NCBI RefSeq assembly: GCF_004342175.1 | Contig: NZ_SMAO01000005.1 | Location: 186,001 to 250,000, forward strand | Direction: 5' to 3' | From: Thiobaca trueperi | GTDB lineage: Bacteria > Pseudomonadota > Gammaproteobacteria > Chromatiales > Chromatiaceae | DNA length: 64,000 nt | In this document: piece by piece, positions 55,526-63,016 of the stretch | How the letters are laid out: every line of letters begins with the position of its first letter | Numbering within the stretch: position 1 is the stretch's first letter | Notes under the pieces: generated by a model | The model's input: only the letters and a program-made list of their open reading frames with translations | Database searches by the model: none | Told to the model about the DNA's origin: nothing | Position numbers and translations under genes: made by a program

Positions 55526-56290
55526 TCATTTCCCCCGAACAACAAACCTCCCAAACCTCTCCCTCTCCACCAACCCAATCCGCTCACTCATCGGCATCGC
55601 AGATGGCGCGAGCGTCTCATCCAACGCCCGCCTGCTATCGCAAGCCTGCACGCAATAATTCTTCACCCCCGCATCCGCGAGCGCATGCGCGAGCGTTGCG
55701 ATCTGCTCGGGCGTCCAATCCGGCATGAGCGTGGTGCGGACCTCCATCGGCACGCGGGCGGTGAGCAGGATGCTGAGGCTTTCCCAGGCCCGTTGGCCGG
55801 AGTCGGAGACGCCGGTGATGGCCGGGTAGTCGTCCGGCAGGGCTTTGATGTCGAGCCCGACCCAGTCGATGAGCGGGAGCAGTGCGCGCAGGCGGTCGGG
55901 GTAGACGCCGCTGGTGTGCAGCCCGACCTTGAAGCCGAATGCGCGGGTCTCCTGCATGGCGGTTTCGAGCGCGCCCTGTGCGGTGGGTTCGCCACCGCTG
56001 AAGACGACGCCGTCGAGCAGTCCGATGCGCTGTTTGAGAAAGCCACGGATGTCGGACCAGGGGATGAGCCCGTCGGTGCGGGCGTCGAGCAGGTCGGTGT
56101 TGTAACAGTAACGGCAGCGCCAGGGGCAGCCCTGGCAGAAGACGATGGCGGCCAGTTCGCCGGGATAATCGATGGTGGTCAGGCGGGTGAAACCGCCGAT
56201 GCGCAGGATCGGCGTGGTTTCTGGCGCCGCGTGCCCGATGCGGCGCGCCATGTCAGGCGGGAATGCAGCAGATCGGGACGCGATGGGCAT
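55526..56290 (-). CDS. nrdG: Anaerobic ribonucleotide reductase activating protein
   Basis: 254 residues, radical-SAM enzyme that installs the glycyl radical on the class III reductase. The cluster motif CPWRCRYCYN (C-x3-C-x2-C) lies near residue 55, with the GGEPTAQG motif about 99-106 and GLDIKALPDDY later. It is longer at the C terminus than E. coli NrdG, like the Pseudomonas-type enzyme. ATG 56290; a start at MARR (residue 14) is possible. It follows the small glycyl-radical gene by 39 bp. Its 3' end is the parent of the remnant at 54056. Confidence 0.93.
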   Translation of the reverse strand: MPIASRSAAFPPDMARRIGHAAPETTPILRIGGFTRLTTIDYPGELAAIVFCQGCPWRCRYCYNTDLLDARTDGLIPWSDIRGFLKQRIGLLDGVVFSGGEPTAQGALETAMQETRAFGFKVGLHTSGVYPDRLRALLPLIDWVGLDIKALPDDYPAITGVSDSGQRAWESLSILLTARVPMEVRTTLMPDWTPEQIATLAHALADAGVKNYCVQACDSRRALDETLAPSAMPMSERIGLVERERFGRFVVRGK

Positions 56291-56329
56291 GATATGTGAG
56301 TGGATTGCGGCGAACCCTCTGGGATGCGC

Positions 56330-56518
56330 TTAAGCCGCCAGTTGCTCGGGCCGTTGCTGCGTGCCCTTGGGCTGTTCGCTGAAATAGCAGCGTTCGGCGT
56401 GTTCGGCCTTCTTGCCGTTGTTGAAGGCGGAGACCGGGCGGTGATAACCCATGACGCGGGTCCAGACCTCGCAGGGGGTGCGTTCGGCGTCATTGAGTTG
56501 GATGCGTGCGTTGTTCAT
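56330..56518 (-). CDS. Separate glycyl-radical subunit of the anaerobic ribonucleotide reductase
   Basis: 62 residues: MNNARIQLNDAERTPCEVWT, then RVMGYHRPVSAFNNGKKAEH and AERCYF. RVMGY fits the glycyl-radical site R-V-x-G-Y, and the whole matches the C-terminal end normally fused to NrdD. It starts with ATG 56518 after the strong site AAGGAGA, 56 bp beyond the stop of nrdD, so it is a true separate gene and not a simple frameshift. The protein would have to assemble with NrdD and be activated by NrdG, much as GrcA/YfiD supplies a radical to damaged pyruvate formate-lyase. Confidence 0.8.
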   Translation of the reverse strand: MNNARIQLNDAERTPCEVWTRVMGYHRPVSAFNNGKKAEHAERCYFSEQPKGTQQRPEQLAA

Positions 56519-56574
56519 CTTGCGTCTCCTTATGGCTTGCGGTGTTGTCCGGTGTTCAGCGAGTGATCCGGCGT

Positions 56575-59559
56575 TCAGTGAAGTTCATGCACGGCCAGGT
56601 TCTGCCTGGCCTGCTTGCGCGCGATCAGTTCCTGATCGCAGATCGGGCAATAGGGGTGCTCGCCGGCGAGATAGCCGTGTTTGGGGCAGATCGAGAAGAC
56701 CGGCGTGACCGTGATGTAGGGCAGACGGAAATTCTCCAGCGCCCGGCGCACCAGCCGCTTGCAGGCATCGGTCGATGAGATCTGCTCACTCATATAAAGA
56801 TGCAGCACGGTGCCGCCGGTGTACTTGCTTTGCAGTGTTTCCTGCATCGCCAGCGCCTCGAAGGGGTCGTCGGTATAGCCGACCGGAAGCTGCGAGCTGT
56901 TGGTGTAATAGGGCGTTTCCTCGGTGCCGGCCTGAAGGATGCCGGGGAAGCGCTTCTGGTCCTCGCGGGCGAAACGGTAGGTCGTCCCCTCGGCGGGGGT
57001 GGCCTCCAGGTTGTACATACTCCCGGTCGCCTCCTGGAACTCCACCATGCGTGCGCGGACATGATCCAGCAGCCGCACCGCCAGGGCATGTCCTTCCTGG
57101 GTCGTGATGTCCTCGGCATTGCCGGTGAAGTTGCGGATCATCTCGTTGATGCCGTTCACGCCGATGGTCGAGAAGTGATTGCGCAGGGTGCCCAGATAAC
57201 GCTTGGTATAAGGAAAGAGCCCGGCGTCCATGTGGCGCTGAATGATCTTGCGCTTGATCTCCAGACTGTTGCGTGCGATCTCCAGCAACTGGTCGAGCCG
57301 CGCCAGCAGACCTTTTTCGTTACCACGATGGGTGTGGCCGAGCCGTGCGCAGTTGATCGTCACCACGCCCAGCGATCCGGTCTGCTCCGCCGAGCCGAAG
57401 AGTCCGTTGCCGCGTTTGAGCAGTTCACGCAGATCCAACTGCAAGCGGCAGCACATGGAACGAACCATGTTGGGCGAGAGTTCCGAATTGAGAAAATTCT
57501 GGAAATAGGGCAGGCCGTATTTCGCCGTCATCTCGAACAGATGATCGGCGTTCTCGCTCTCCCAGGGGAAATCCGCCGTGATGTTGTAGGTCGGAATCGG
57601 GAAGGTGAAGATCCGCCCCTTGGCGTCGCCCTCGGTCATGACCTCGATATAGGCGCGATTGATCATGTCCATCTCGGTCTGGAGATCGCCATAGGTGAAT
57701 GGCTGCTCCACACCGCCGATCACCGGCACCTGCTCGCGCAGATCCTCGGGACAGACCCAGTCGAAGGTGAGATTCGTAAAGGGCGTGTTGCCGGTGATAA
57801 AGGTTTTGCCACGACGCCGGGCGACAAATGTGCCGTTGCGTGTGGTCGGACACCAGACCTTGCCCTTGTATGGCTTGCGCTCGATGAGCTGGATATAGGT
57901 CTCGCGGTTGCGCACGATGTTGAGCACATGGACGCCTGAGTCCTGGCGCGTGTGCACCGTGCTGCCATAGCCGGCGAGGGCGCAGAGTTCCTGGAGCGCA
58001 TCAAGATTGTCGCGATCCTTGGTGTAGATGCGCGTGCGGCCATTCTCCTCGATATGACCATCGCCCTTGATATAGGTATCGAGAAAGAGCCGGATCTGAC
58101 GTGCCGACAGGGTACGGATGACATCCGGGACGCACTTGCGCTCCAGATAGCCGAGCACAAAGTCGCTCGCGTCTTTGTTCAGGCGGTAGCGGCACACGGG
58201 ATGGTTTGCATAGGTGCCGGTGTGCTCGTAGCGGTGCCAGCTCAGATTCAGCTCATGCAGCAGCCATTCGATCTCGGCGGCGTTCTCCGCGTTGCCGGTC
58301 GATTGATAGAGCGCGACCCGGCGACGACCCTCGCTGATGTCGATATTGCCCTCAGCGACCACCCACGCCAGCAGCATGACGACGTTGTCATCGATCTCAT
58401 GCGCGGATGAAGTCTCCCAGGCATTGGGGATGATCACCGGCGACTTGAGTTCGGCGACCTGCTCGATGTCTTCCAGGATCCAGCGGTCCTCCGTGTTGAA
58501 GACCTTGCGCAGCACCTTATGCCGGGGCGTGATCCATTGCTCCTGAGTGCGGTTGCGCAGCACATACATCTCGCCCTCGAAGTCATAGGCCGTCATGGCC
58601 AGCGGCTCCAGGTATTCCAGGCGGTTATTGCGCCAGTCGAAGGTCGCGATCTTCTCGCCTGGCTGGATCTGATCGTGCCGTTTCCAGCCGTGTTCGGTCA
58701 GACACTCGGTCTCCTCATCGACGCACTGACAGCCCCAGCGCGAGGGAACATTGAGGTTGTAGATGAGTTCCTGAATCGCCTGCTTGACGTGCGGATAGTC
58801 CAGCCCATCGACACGGACGAATGGCGCCATGTAGGTATCGAAGCTCGAAAACGCCTGCGCACCGGCCCACTCGTTTTGCAGGGTGCCGAGAAAGTTGACG
58901 ATCTGTCCGATGGCCGAGGACATGTGCCTGGGCGCACTCGCCTCGACCTTGCCCGGTACGCCGTTCAGCCCTTCATGCAGCAGGGTGCGCAGCGACCAGC
59001 CGGCGCAATAACCGGCGAGCATGTCGAGGTCGTGGATATGGATGTCGCCCTCGCGGTGCGCCTCGCCGATCTCGGGCGGGTAGACATGATTCAGCCAGTA
59101 GTTGGCAATCATCTTGCCTGAGGTGTTGAGGATGAGTCCGCCGAGTGAATAACCCTGATTGGCGTTGGCAGCGACGCGCCAGTCCGAGCGGTCGAGATAT
59201 TCGTTGATCGAGCCGCCGACATCGACCAGGGTGCGGCCGTCGGTGCGCAGCTTTTTATGCTGCTCGCGATAGACGATATAGGCGCGGGCGGTCTCGAAAT
59301 GGTTGGCGCTGATGAGGGTCTGCTCGACGACATCCTGGATGCCTTCGATGTCGGGCAGACGGCCATCGCCAAAACGATGGGCCAGCACCTTGATGACCTG
59401 GGCCGTCAACAGACTGGCCTCGGGCGCGCCGAATTCGCCGCTCGCCTGACCGGCGCGCAGGATGGCGGATTCGATCTTGGCGGCGTCAAAACGAACTTCC
59501 AGCCCGTCACGTTTGATGACGCGGGTTGGTGGGGTCGGAAAGTTCGTCTGGGTGGCCAT
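56575..59559 (-). CDS. nrdD: Anaerobic ribonucleoside-triphosphate reductase, intein-containing, lacking its radical domain
   Basis: 994 residues, 681 without the intein. An ATP-cone domain (about 10-100, VIKRDGLEVRFDAAKIESAI) is followed by the reductase barrel (NQGYSLGGLILNTSGKMIAN, EGDIHIHDLDML, PSRWG before and TPFTNLTFDW after the intein). The C terminus ends in the zinc-binding CPKHGYLAGEHPYCPICDQE and HELH, with no RVxGY glycyl-radical motif; this is on the next gene. ATG 59559 with GAGG 7 nt upstream gives MATQTNFPTPPTRVIKRDG; in-frame codons further upstream overlap the control region. It makes deoxynucleotides without oxygen. Confidence 0.9.
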   Translation of the reverse strand: MATQTNFPTPPTRVIKRDGLEVRFDAAKIESAILRAGQASGEFGAPEASLLTAQVIKVLAHRFGDGRLPDIEGIQDVVEQTLISANHFETARAYIVYREQHKKLRTDGRTLVDVGGSINEYLDRSDWRVAANANQGYSLGGLILNTSGKMIANYWLNHVYPPEIGEAHREGDIHIHDLDMLAGYCAGWSLRTLLHEGLNGVPGKVEASAPRHMSSAIGQIVNFLGTLQNEWAGAQAFSSFDTYMAPFVRVDGLDYPHVKQAIQELIYNLNVPSRWGCQCVDEETECLTEHGWKRHDQIQPGEKIATFDWRNNRLEYLEPLAMTAYDFEGEMYVLRNRTQEQWITPRHKVLRKVFNTEDRWILEDIEQVAELKSPVIIPNAWETSSAHEIDDNVVMLLAWVVAEGNIDISEGRRRVALYQSTGNAENAAEIEWLLHELNLSWHRYEHTGTYANHPVCRYRLNKDASDFVLGYLERKCVPDVIRTLSARQIRLFLDTYIKGDGHIEENGRTRIYTKDRDNLDALQELCALAGYGSTVHTRQDSGVHVLNIVRNRETYIQLIERKPYKGKVWCPTTRNGTFVARRRGKTFITGNTPFTNLTFDWVCPEDLREQVPVIGGVEQPFTYGDLQTEMDMINRAYIEVMTEGDAKGRIFTFPIPTYNITADFPWESENADHLFEMTAKYGLPYFQNFLNSELSPNMVRSMCCRLQLDLRELLKRGNGLFGSAEQTGSLGVVTINCARLGHTHRGNEKGLLARLDQLLEIARNSLEIKRKIIQRHMDAGLFPYTKRYLGTLRNHFSTIGVNGINEMIRNFTGNAEDITTQEGHALAVRLLDHVRARMVEFQEATGSMYNLEATPAEGTTYRFAREDQKRFPGILQAGTEETPYYTNSSQLPVGYTDDPFEALAMQETLQSKYTGGTVLHLYMSEQISSTDACKRLVRRALENFRLPYITVTPVFSICPKHGYLAGEHPYCPICDQELIARKQARQNLAVHELH
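57787..58725 (-). other. Intein in NrdD with LAGLIDADG homing endonuclease
   Basis: 313 residues (279-591 of the precursor). It starts with Cys (CVDEETECLTEHGWKRHDQI) right after RWGCQ and ends GKTFITGN before Thr-Pro-Phe-Thr-Asn. Splicing blocks are visible: the N-terminal GEKIATFD segment, ITPRHKVL with a TxxH-type motif, and the C-terminal block. Between them are two LAGLIDADG-like motifs, LLAWVVAEGNID and LFLDTYIKGDGHI, so the endonuclease looks intact. The penultimate residue is Gly instead of the usual His. It sits in the strictly conserved SRWG-x-Q/PFTN region, a typical site for inteins. Confidence 0.9.
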
Positions 59560-59684
59560 CGGTGGTCCTCGGGGGCGCGTTTTGTCTGATCGGAACGGTC
59601 GGCGATTGGGTGCGAAAAGCAGTTTTCTGTTCCAAATCAGGGGGCTTGGAACGGCGCGGGGCGAAAAACCGATATTCATCGCAG

Positions 59685-59732
59685 ACACTAGATGTTGTGG
59701 CGCGGGAGTTTAACGCTAACCAGATACTGTGG
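59685..59732. promoter_or_regulatory. Two NrdR-like boxes upstream of nrdD
   Basis: ACACTAGATGTTGTGG (59685-59700) and TAACCAGATACTGTGG (59717-59732) resemble the NrdR consensus ACACAATATATTGTGT, and start exactly 32 bp apart (three helical turns), the usual spacing. They lie 126-173 bp before the nrdD start, within the 347-bp gap to the divergent gene at 59907; I cannot fix the promoter itself. Confidence 0.7.
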
Positions 59733-59906
59733 TCCAGAGTGAAATTATGCTTGACAGGCAAAGATTGGCGTGAGGTTGGGATGGCGATGCGCATGATGAC
59801 AGCCCGGATCATGCCTTGCGGGTAACCGAGTCTTGAACTAGGCTGATTCTCAAGCCCTTTGGGGGTGGCTGGATGTTCCGATTCCTTGATGATTCAGGTG
59901 GAAACC

Positions 59907-61058
59907 ATGATGAAGAAATTAGACGGCATCCGTCGGTTCGGTATCCTGACTCCTGTCGGTTTAAGCAGCTTGGCGGCACTGAGTGCGTTTACTGCGCATG
60001 ACCTCCGTGCCGACGCCATGCTCTTCCCGATGATGACCAGAAGCCCATCGGTCGCGACCATCGTTTCGGTGGTCAACAAGGATCCGCAGGGGGTTCTGAA
60101 CGTCAACTATTTCACCAAAGCCCCCGATCCCACCTCGCCTTGCACCGACGAAGGTGTTCGCCAGATCACGGCCTCAGGTCGCGCCAACGACATGGTGACA
60201 TTCGATGCCTCCGGGGTTTTTTTGCCGAATGCGGGGAGTGGACCGCTCTTCAATGATCCGGCGACGCTGGCGCCCTACGGCAATGTCGAGTTCAGTACCT
60301 CCAACACGGGCGTTGCGCGCGGCTTTCTGATTGTGGACGATGGTGACGATACCAGTGAGGGCGGTACGGGCGCGGATCTTTACGGCGAGGCGATCATGCT
60401 CGAAATCTCGGGCGGAGCGGCCTTTGGCTATCGCGCACTCAATCCAGCGCAAGATCTATCTATTGCTCCCGGTCCTCTACTGGGCAATCTGGGGGGGCTG
60501 ACCGCTTTCCTCGGCGAAGTATTGGACAACGGTATCGGCACCGGTGACGCTGGCGTCACCCTCATGCCGCCAAACGAATGGACGACCCGGTTTTTCGTTA
60601 CCCCGGTTGCGGATGGTGCGGGCACGGCCACCAGTCAGCGTGATTGCGATACCTGTAGCGTCAGCATCTATCTGTCTCCCGATAAGGCGGGAACGCTTGC
60701 TGGAATCAATGACCGTGACACGGTCAGTCGCGCCGCGCCCTTTGCCCCAGCGCCCCTGCCGACCTCCGCGCAGAATATCGTTTGCACCGGCGCGGTCGAC
60801 ATGAAGGATATTCTGCCGCAGGCCGTCGTAAATCAGATCGCGAACCAAGGCGGCTGGGGTTATGTGCAGATACGCCCGGGCACCTCGGGCAATGTCGAGG
60901 ACTCCGCCGTCGTGCTCAAGCTTGAATTCAACCTTGTCAATGGCGGCTCGGGGCCAACCACCACCATTTCGCCGGACACTGTCACCACCTTTAGCGGCAC
61001 CGTCAATAATGGCATCTGGCTTAACAATAATGGTCAGCCAGGCACCAGCCGCTTCTAG
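59907..61058 (+). CDS. Secreted protein of unknown function, 383 residues
   Basis: Signal peptide MMKKLDGIRRFGILTPVGLS continues through SLAALSAFTAHDLRADA (cleavage near residue 33-36). The mature part is rich in Gly, Asp, Asn, Ser and Thr, without recognised motifs; Cys pairs CTDEG and CDTCSVS suggest disulfides. The C-terminal GGSGPTTTISPDTVTTFSGT looks like an extracellular tail. ATG 59907 with AGGTGG upstream is chosen because the signal peptide starts there; an in-frame start at 59859 is less likely. Only 1 bp separates its stop from the next start, so the two are one unit. I do not recognise a family. Confidence 0.75.
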   Translation: MMKKLDGIRRFGILTPVGLSSLAALSAFTAHDLRADAMLFPMMTRSPSVATIVSVVNKDPQGVLNVNYFTKAPDPTSPCTDEGVRQITASGRANDMVTFDASGVFLPNAGSGPLFNDPATLAPYGNVEFSTSNTGVARGFLIVDDGDDTSEGGTGADLYGEAIMLEISGGAAFGYRALNPAQDLSIAPGPLLGNLGGLTAFLGEVLDNGIGTGDAGVTLMPPNEWTTRFFVTPVADGAGTATSQRDCDTCSVSIYLSPDKAGTLAGINDRDTVSRAAPFAPAPLPTSAQNIVCTGAVDMKDILPQAVVNQIANQGGWGYVQIRPGTSGNVEDSAVVLKLEFNLVNGGSGPTTTISPDTVTTFSGTVNNGIWLNNNGQPGTSRF

Positions 61059-61059
61059 G

Positions 61060-62826
61060 ATGCGTATCCTGATCCTGGCGGCGGGATTACTGATCCCGCC
61101 GCTCTTACTGGCCGATGCATCCGTCTGGCGAGTCAGCGAGGACGGTTTTGATCCAAAACAAACCCCGCGTGCGGTCTCGGTTGCGGGCGAGGAGGCTTGC
61201 CTTGCCTACAGCGATCGCGATGGGCGACTCATGGTGCGCCGCCCGGAATCGCCGGCACTGGCGCTGACGGCGCCCAAGCGTGCCGCTGCGGGGATTGCGC
61301 TTGAGTCATTTGGCAAACGCCTCTATGCCGCCTGGCTTGATGCCGGCCCTGGGGATCCGCCGGCCATCGTGCTGCGCTGGCTCAATCAGGATGGTCAATG
61401 GTCCGACGCGCGGAGACTGGATACCGCCACCCAACCGCTGCCAAGAATTCGTCTGAGCGGCGATCCCGATGGCCAGCTTGCCGTCGTCTGGCTTGGTGAT
61501 GCGCCGGATGCGCCAGATGGGAATAACCCCGCCGGTTCCGAGCCGGTCGCGCGGACCACGCCAAATTATCATCTCTATGGTCGTCTTTCAGCGGATGGCG
61601 GCCAGACCTGGGGCGATGTCAGACGTTTGACCGCCGGTTTCGAGAACGGCTTCTGGCCGGCCCTGACGATGGCGGGCGGGCGTGTGCATTTCTTTGCGGA
61701 CGCCCGTCGGGATGGAGAGACCCATCTCGTTCATGCGCAGAGCGATGGTGCAGGAGGCTGGACCCCGGCGGAATCGATCAAGACGGTCGGGAGCGTGCTC
61801 TTGATTGCTGCCACCGAGACAGGGGGTGAGCCGCTGGCCCTGTGGTTTGGCACCCAGGGTGATGGGTTCAGCCTTGAATCGGCCGTGCGCAAGGGTGCGC
61901 AGTGGAAAACTTACCGCTTTCCAGGGAGCGAGGACTACGACATTGGCTCAATGGATCTTGTCGCACATGGCGATCAGGTGTACCTGGTCTTCAGTGCCCG
62001 CCCCGCGCTTGTCACCGCGCTGCCGCGCAAGAACCATGTCTATTTCACCCGTTCGCTGGATGGCGGACTGAGCTGGGAGCCGATCAGACACCTGAGACAT
62101 GACCCCTTCGATCTGACTCAGGACCATCTTCCACAAATCGCGGTGGGGCCGGATGGTGTCTTGATCGTGGTCTGGAACGACTACCGCAATATCCGTGGCG
62201 ATCTTTACTACAACGTCTCGGTTGACGGCGGGGCAAGCTGGCTGGCACAGGATCGACCCTTGGATATGCCCGGCGTGAACGAGGAAACGCTTTTTCCCTT
62301 CGTCAATAATCTGGTCTTGGCGCATGGCGTCTGGCATGTGCTCGCCGCACGGTATCCGGACGATGGACTGACCGCAGCCGATCTGTATCTCTATCCGGTG
62401 CCGACCACGCCGACGGTCCTCGCGGCGGATCCTCTGAACGACGAGGATTCATTGGCGAAGCGCGCGCAGCTCGAAGCGCGTGTGACGGCCTTCTGGGATG
62501 CGCTGCGCAAGGCCGATTACGCGACTGCGTATGCCTTATATGACCCCTATTTTCGGCGACGCATGCGTCAGGATGATTACATCGCGCAGTCGGGACGGGT
62601 CAGGCATCACTCATTCGCCATTCAGGAAATGCAGGTGACGGGCAATGTTGCGCAGGTCAAAGTCAGATTTGTCTACGAAATTCCCAAACTGACGCTGCCG
62701 CGCGGCGGTACCTACGACCGACCGCCAACCGCTACCGAGATCACTGAGACCTGGATCTTCATTGACGGACAATGGCATAAGGAATATCACAACGAAATGG
62801 GTGATTTTGCGTTTACGCGCTACTGA
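61060..62826 (+). CDS. Secreted sialidase-fold (Asp-box) protein with C-terminal NTF2-like domain
   Basis: 588 residues. Signal peptide MRILILAAGLLIPPLLLADA. Three Asp-box (S-x-D-G-G-x-x-W) repeats, SADGGQTW (177), SLDGGLSW (332) and SVDGGASW (387), mark a six-bladed sialidase-type propeller over about 20-440. The sialidase arginine triad is not evident, so it need not be an enzyme. From about 463 a helix-beta segment (ARVTAFWDALRKADYATAYA, then ETWIFIDGQWHKEYH) resembles NTF2/DUF4440 folds. ATG 61060 is one base after the preceding stop. Role unknown; a partner of the upstream secreted protein is likely. Confidence 0.8.
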   Translation: MRILILAAGLLIPPLLLADASVWRVSEDGFDPKQTPRAVSVAGEEACLAYSDRDGRLMVRRPESPALALTAPKRAAAGIALESFGKRLYAAWLDAGPGDPPAIVLRWLNQDGQWSDARRLDTATQPLPRIRLSGDPDGQLAVVWLGDAPDAPDGNNPAGSEPVARTTPNYHLYGRLSADGGQTWGDVRRLTAGFENGFWPALTMAGGRVHFFADARRDGETHLVHAQSDGAGGWTPAESIKTVGSVLLIAATETGGEPLALWFGTQGDGFSLESAVRKGAQWKTYRFPGSEDYDIGSMDLVAHGDQVYLVFSARPALVTALPRKNHVYFTRSLDGGLSWEPIRHLRHDPFDLTQDHLPQIAVGPDGVLIVVWNDYRNIRGDLYYNVSVDGGASWLAQDRPLDMPGVNEETLFPFVNNLVLAHGVWHVLAARYPDDGLTAADLYLYPVPTTPTVLAADPLNDEDSLAKRAQLEARVTAFWDALRKADYATAYALYDPYFRRRMRQDDYIAQSGRVRHHSFAIQEMQVTGNVAQVKVRFVYEIPKLTLPRGGTYDRPPTATEITETWIFIDGQWHKEYHNEMGDFAFTRY

Positions 62827-63016
62827 CACAGGGTGCCCGTGAGCGGATATCAGTGCGTGAACGCCGTCCGTCGGTTCCATCGTGCTTGACACTCAGCCGC
62901 TGACTCTGGACGATACCCCACCCCCTGAGTGCCCGCATCAATCAGAGTGCGGGGTTGCCGATCTCTCCATTTCCCATCCTTGACTCCTTGTCAACTGCGA
63001 CATCCCAACGCCATCC

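Noticed and set aside
56518-56575. Sequencing frameshift explaining the split nrdD
   Set aside because: The small gene has its own start codon and AAGGAGA site at ideal distance, and the gap between the two frames holds 56 bp of non-coding sequence, so a single-base error cannot join them.
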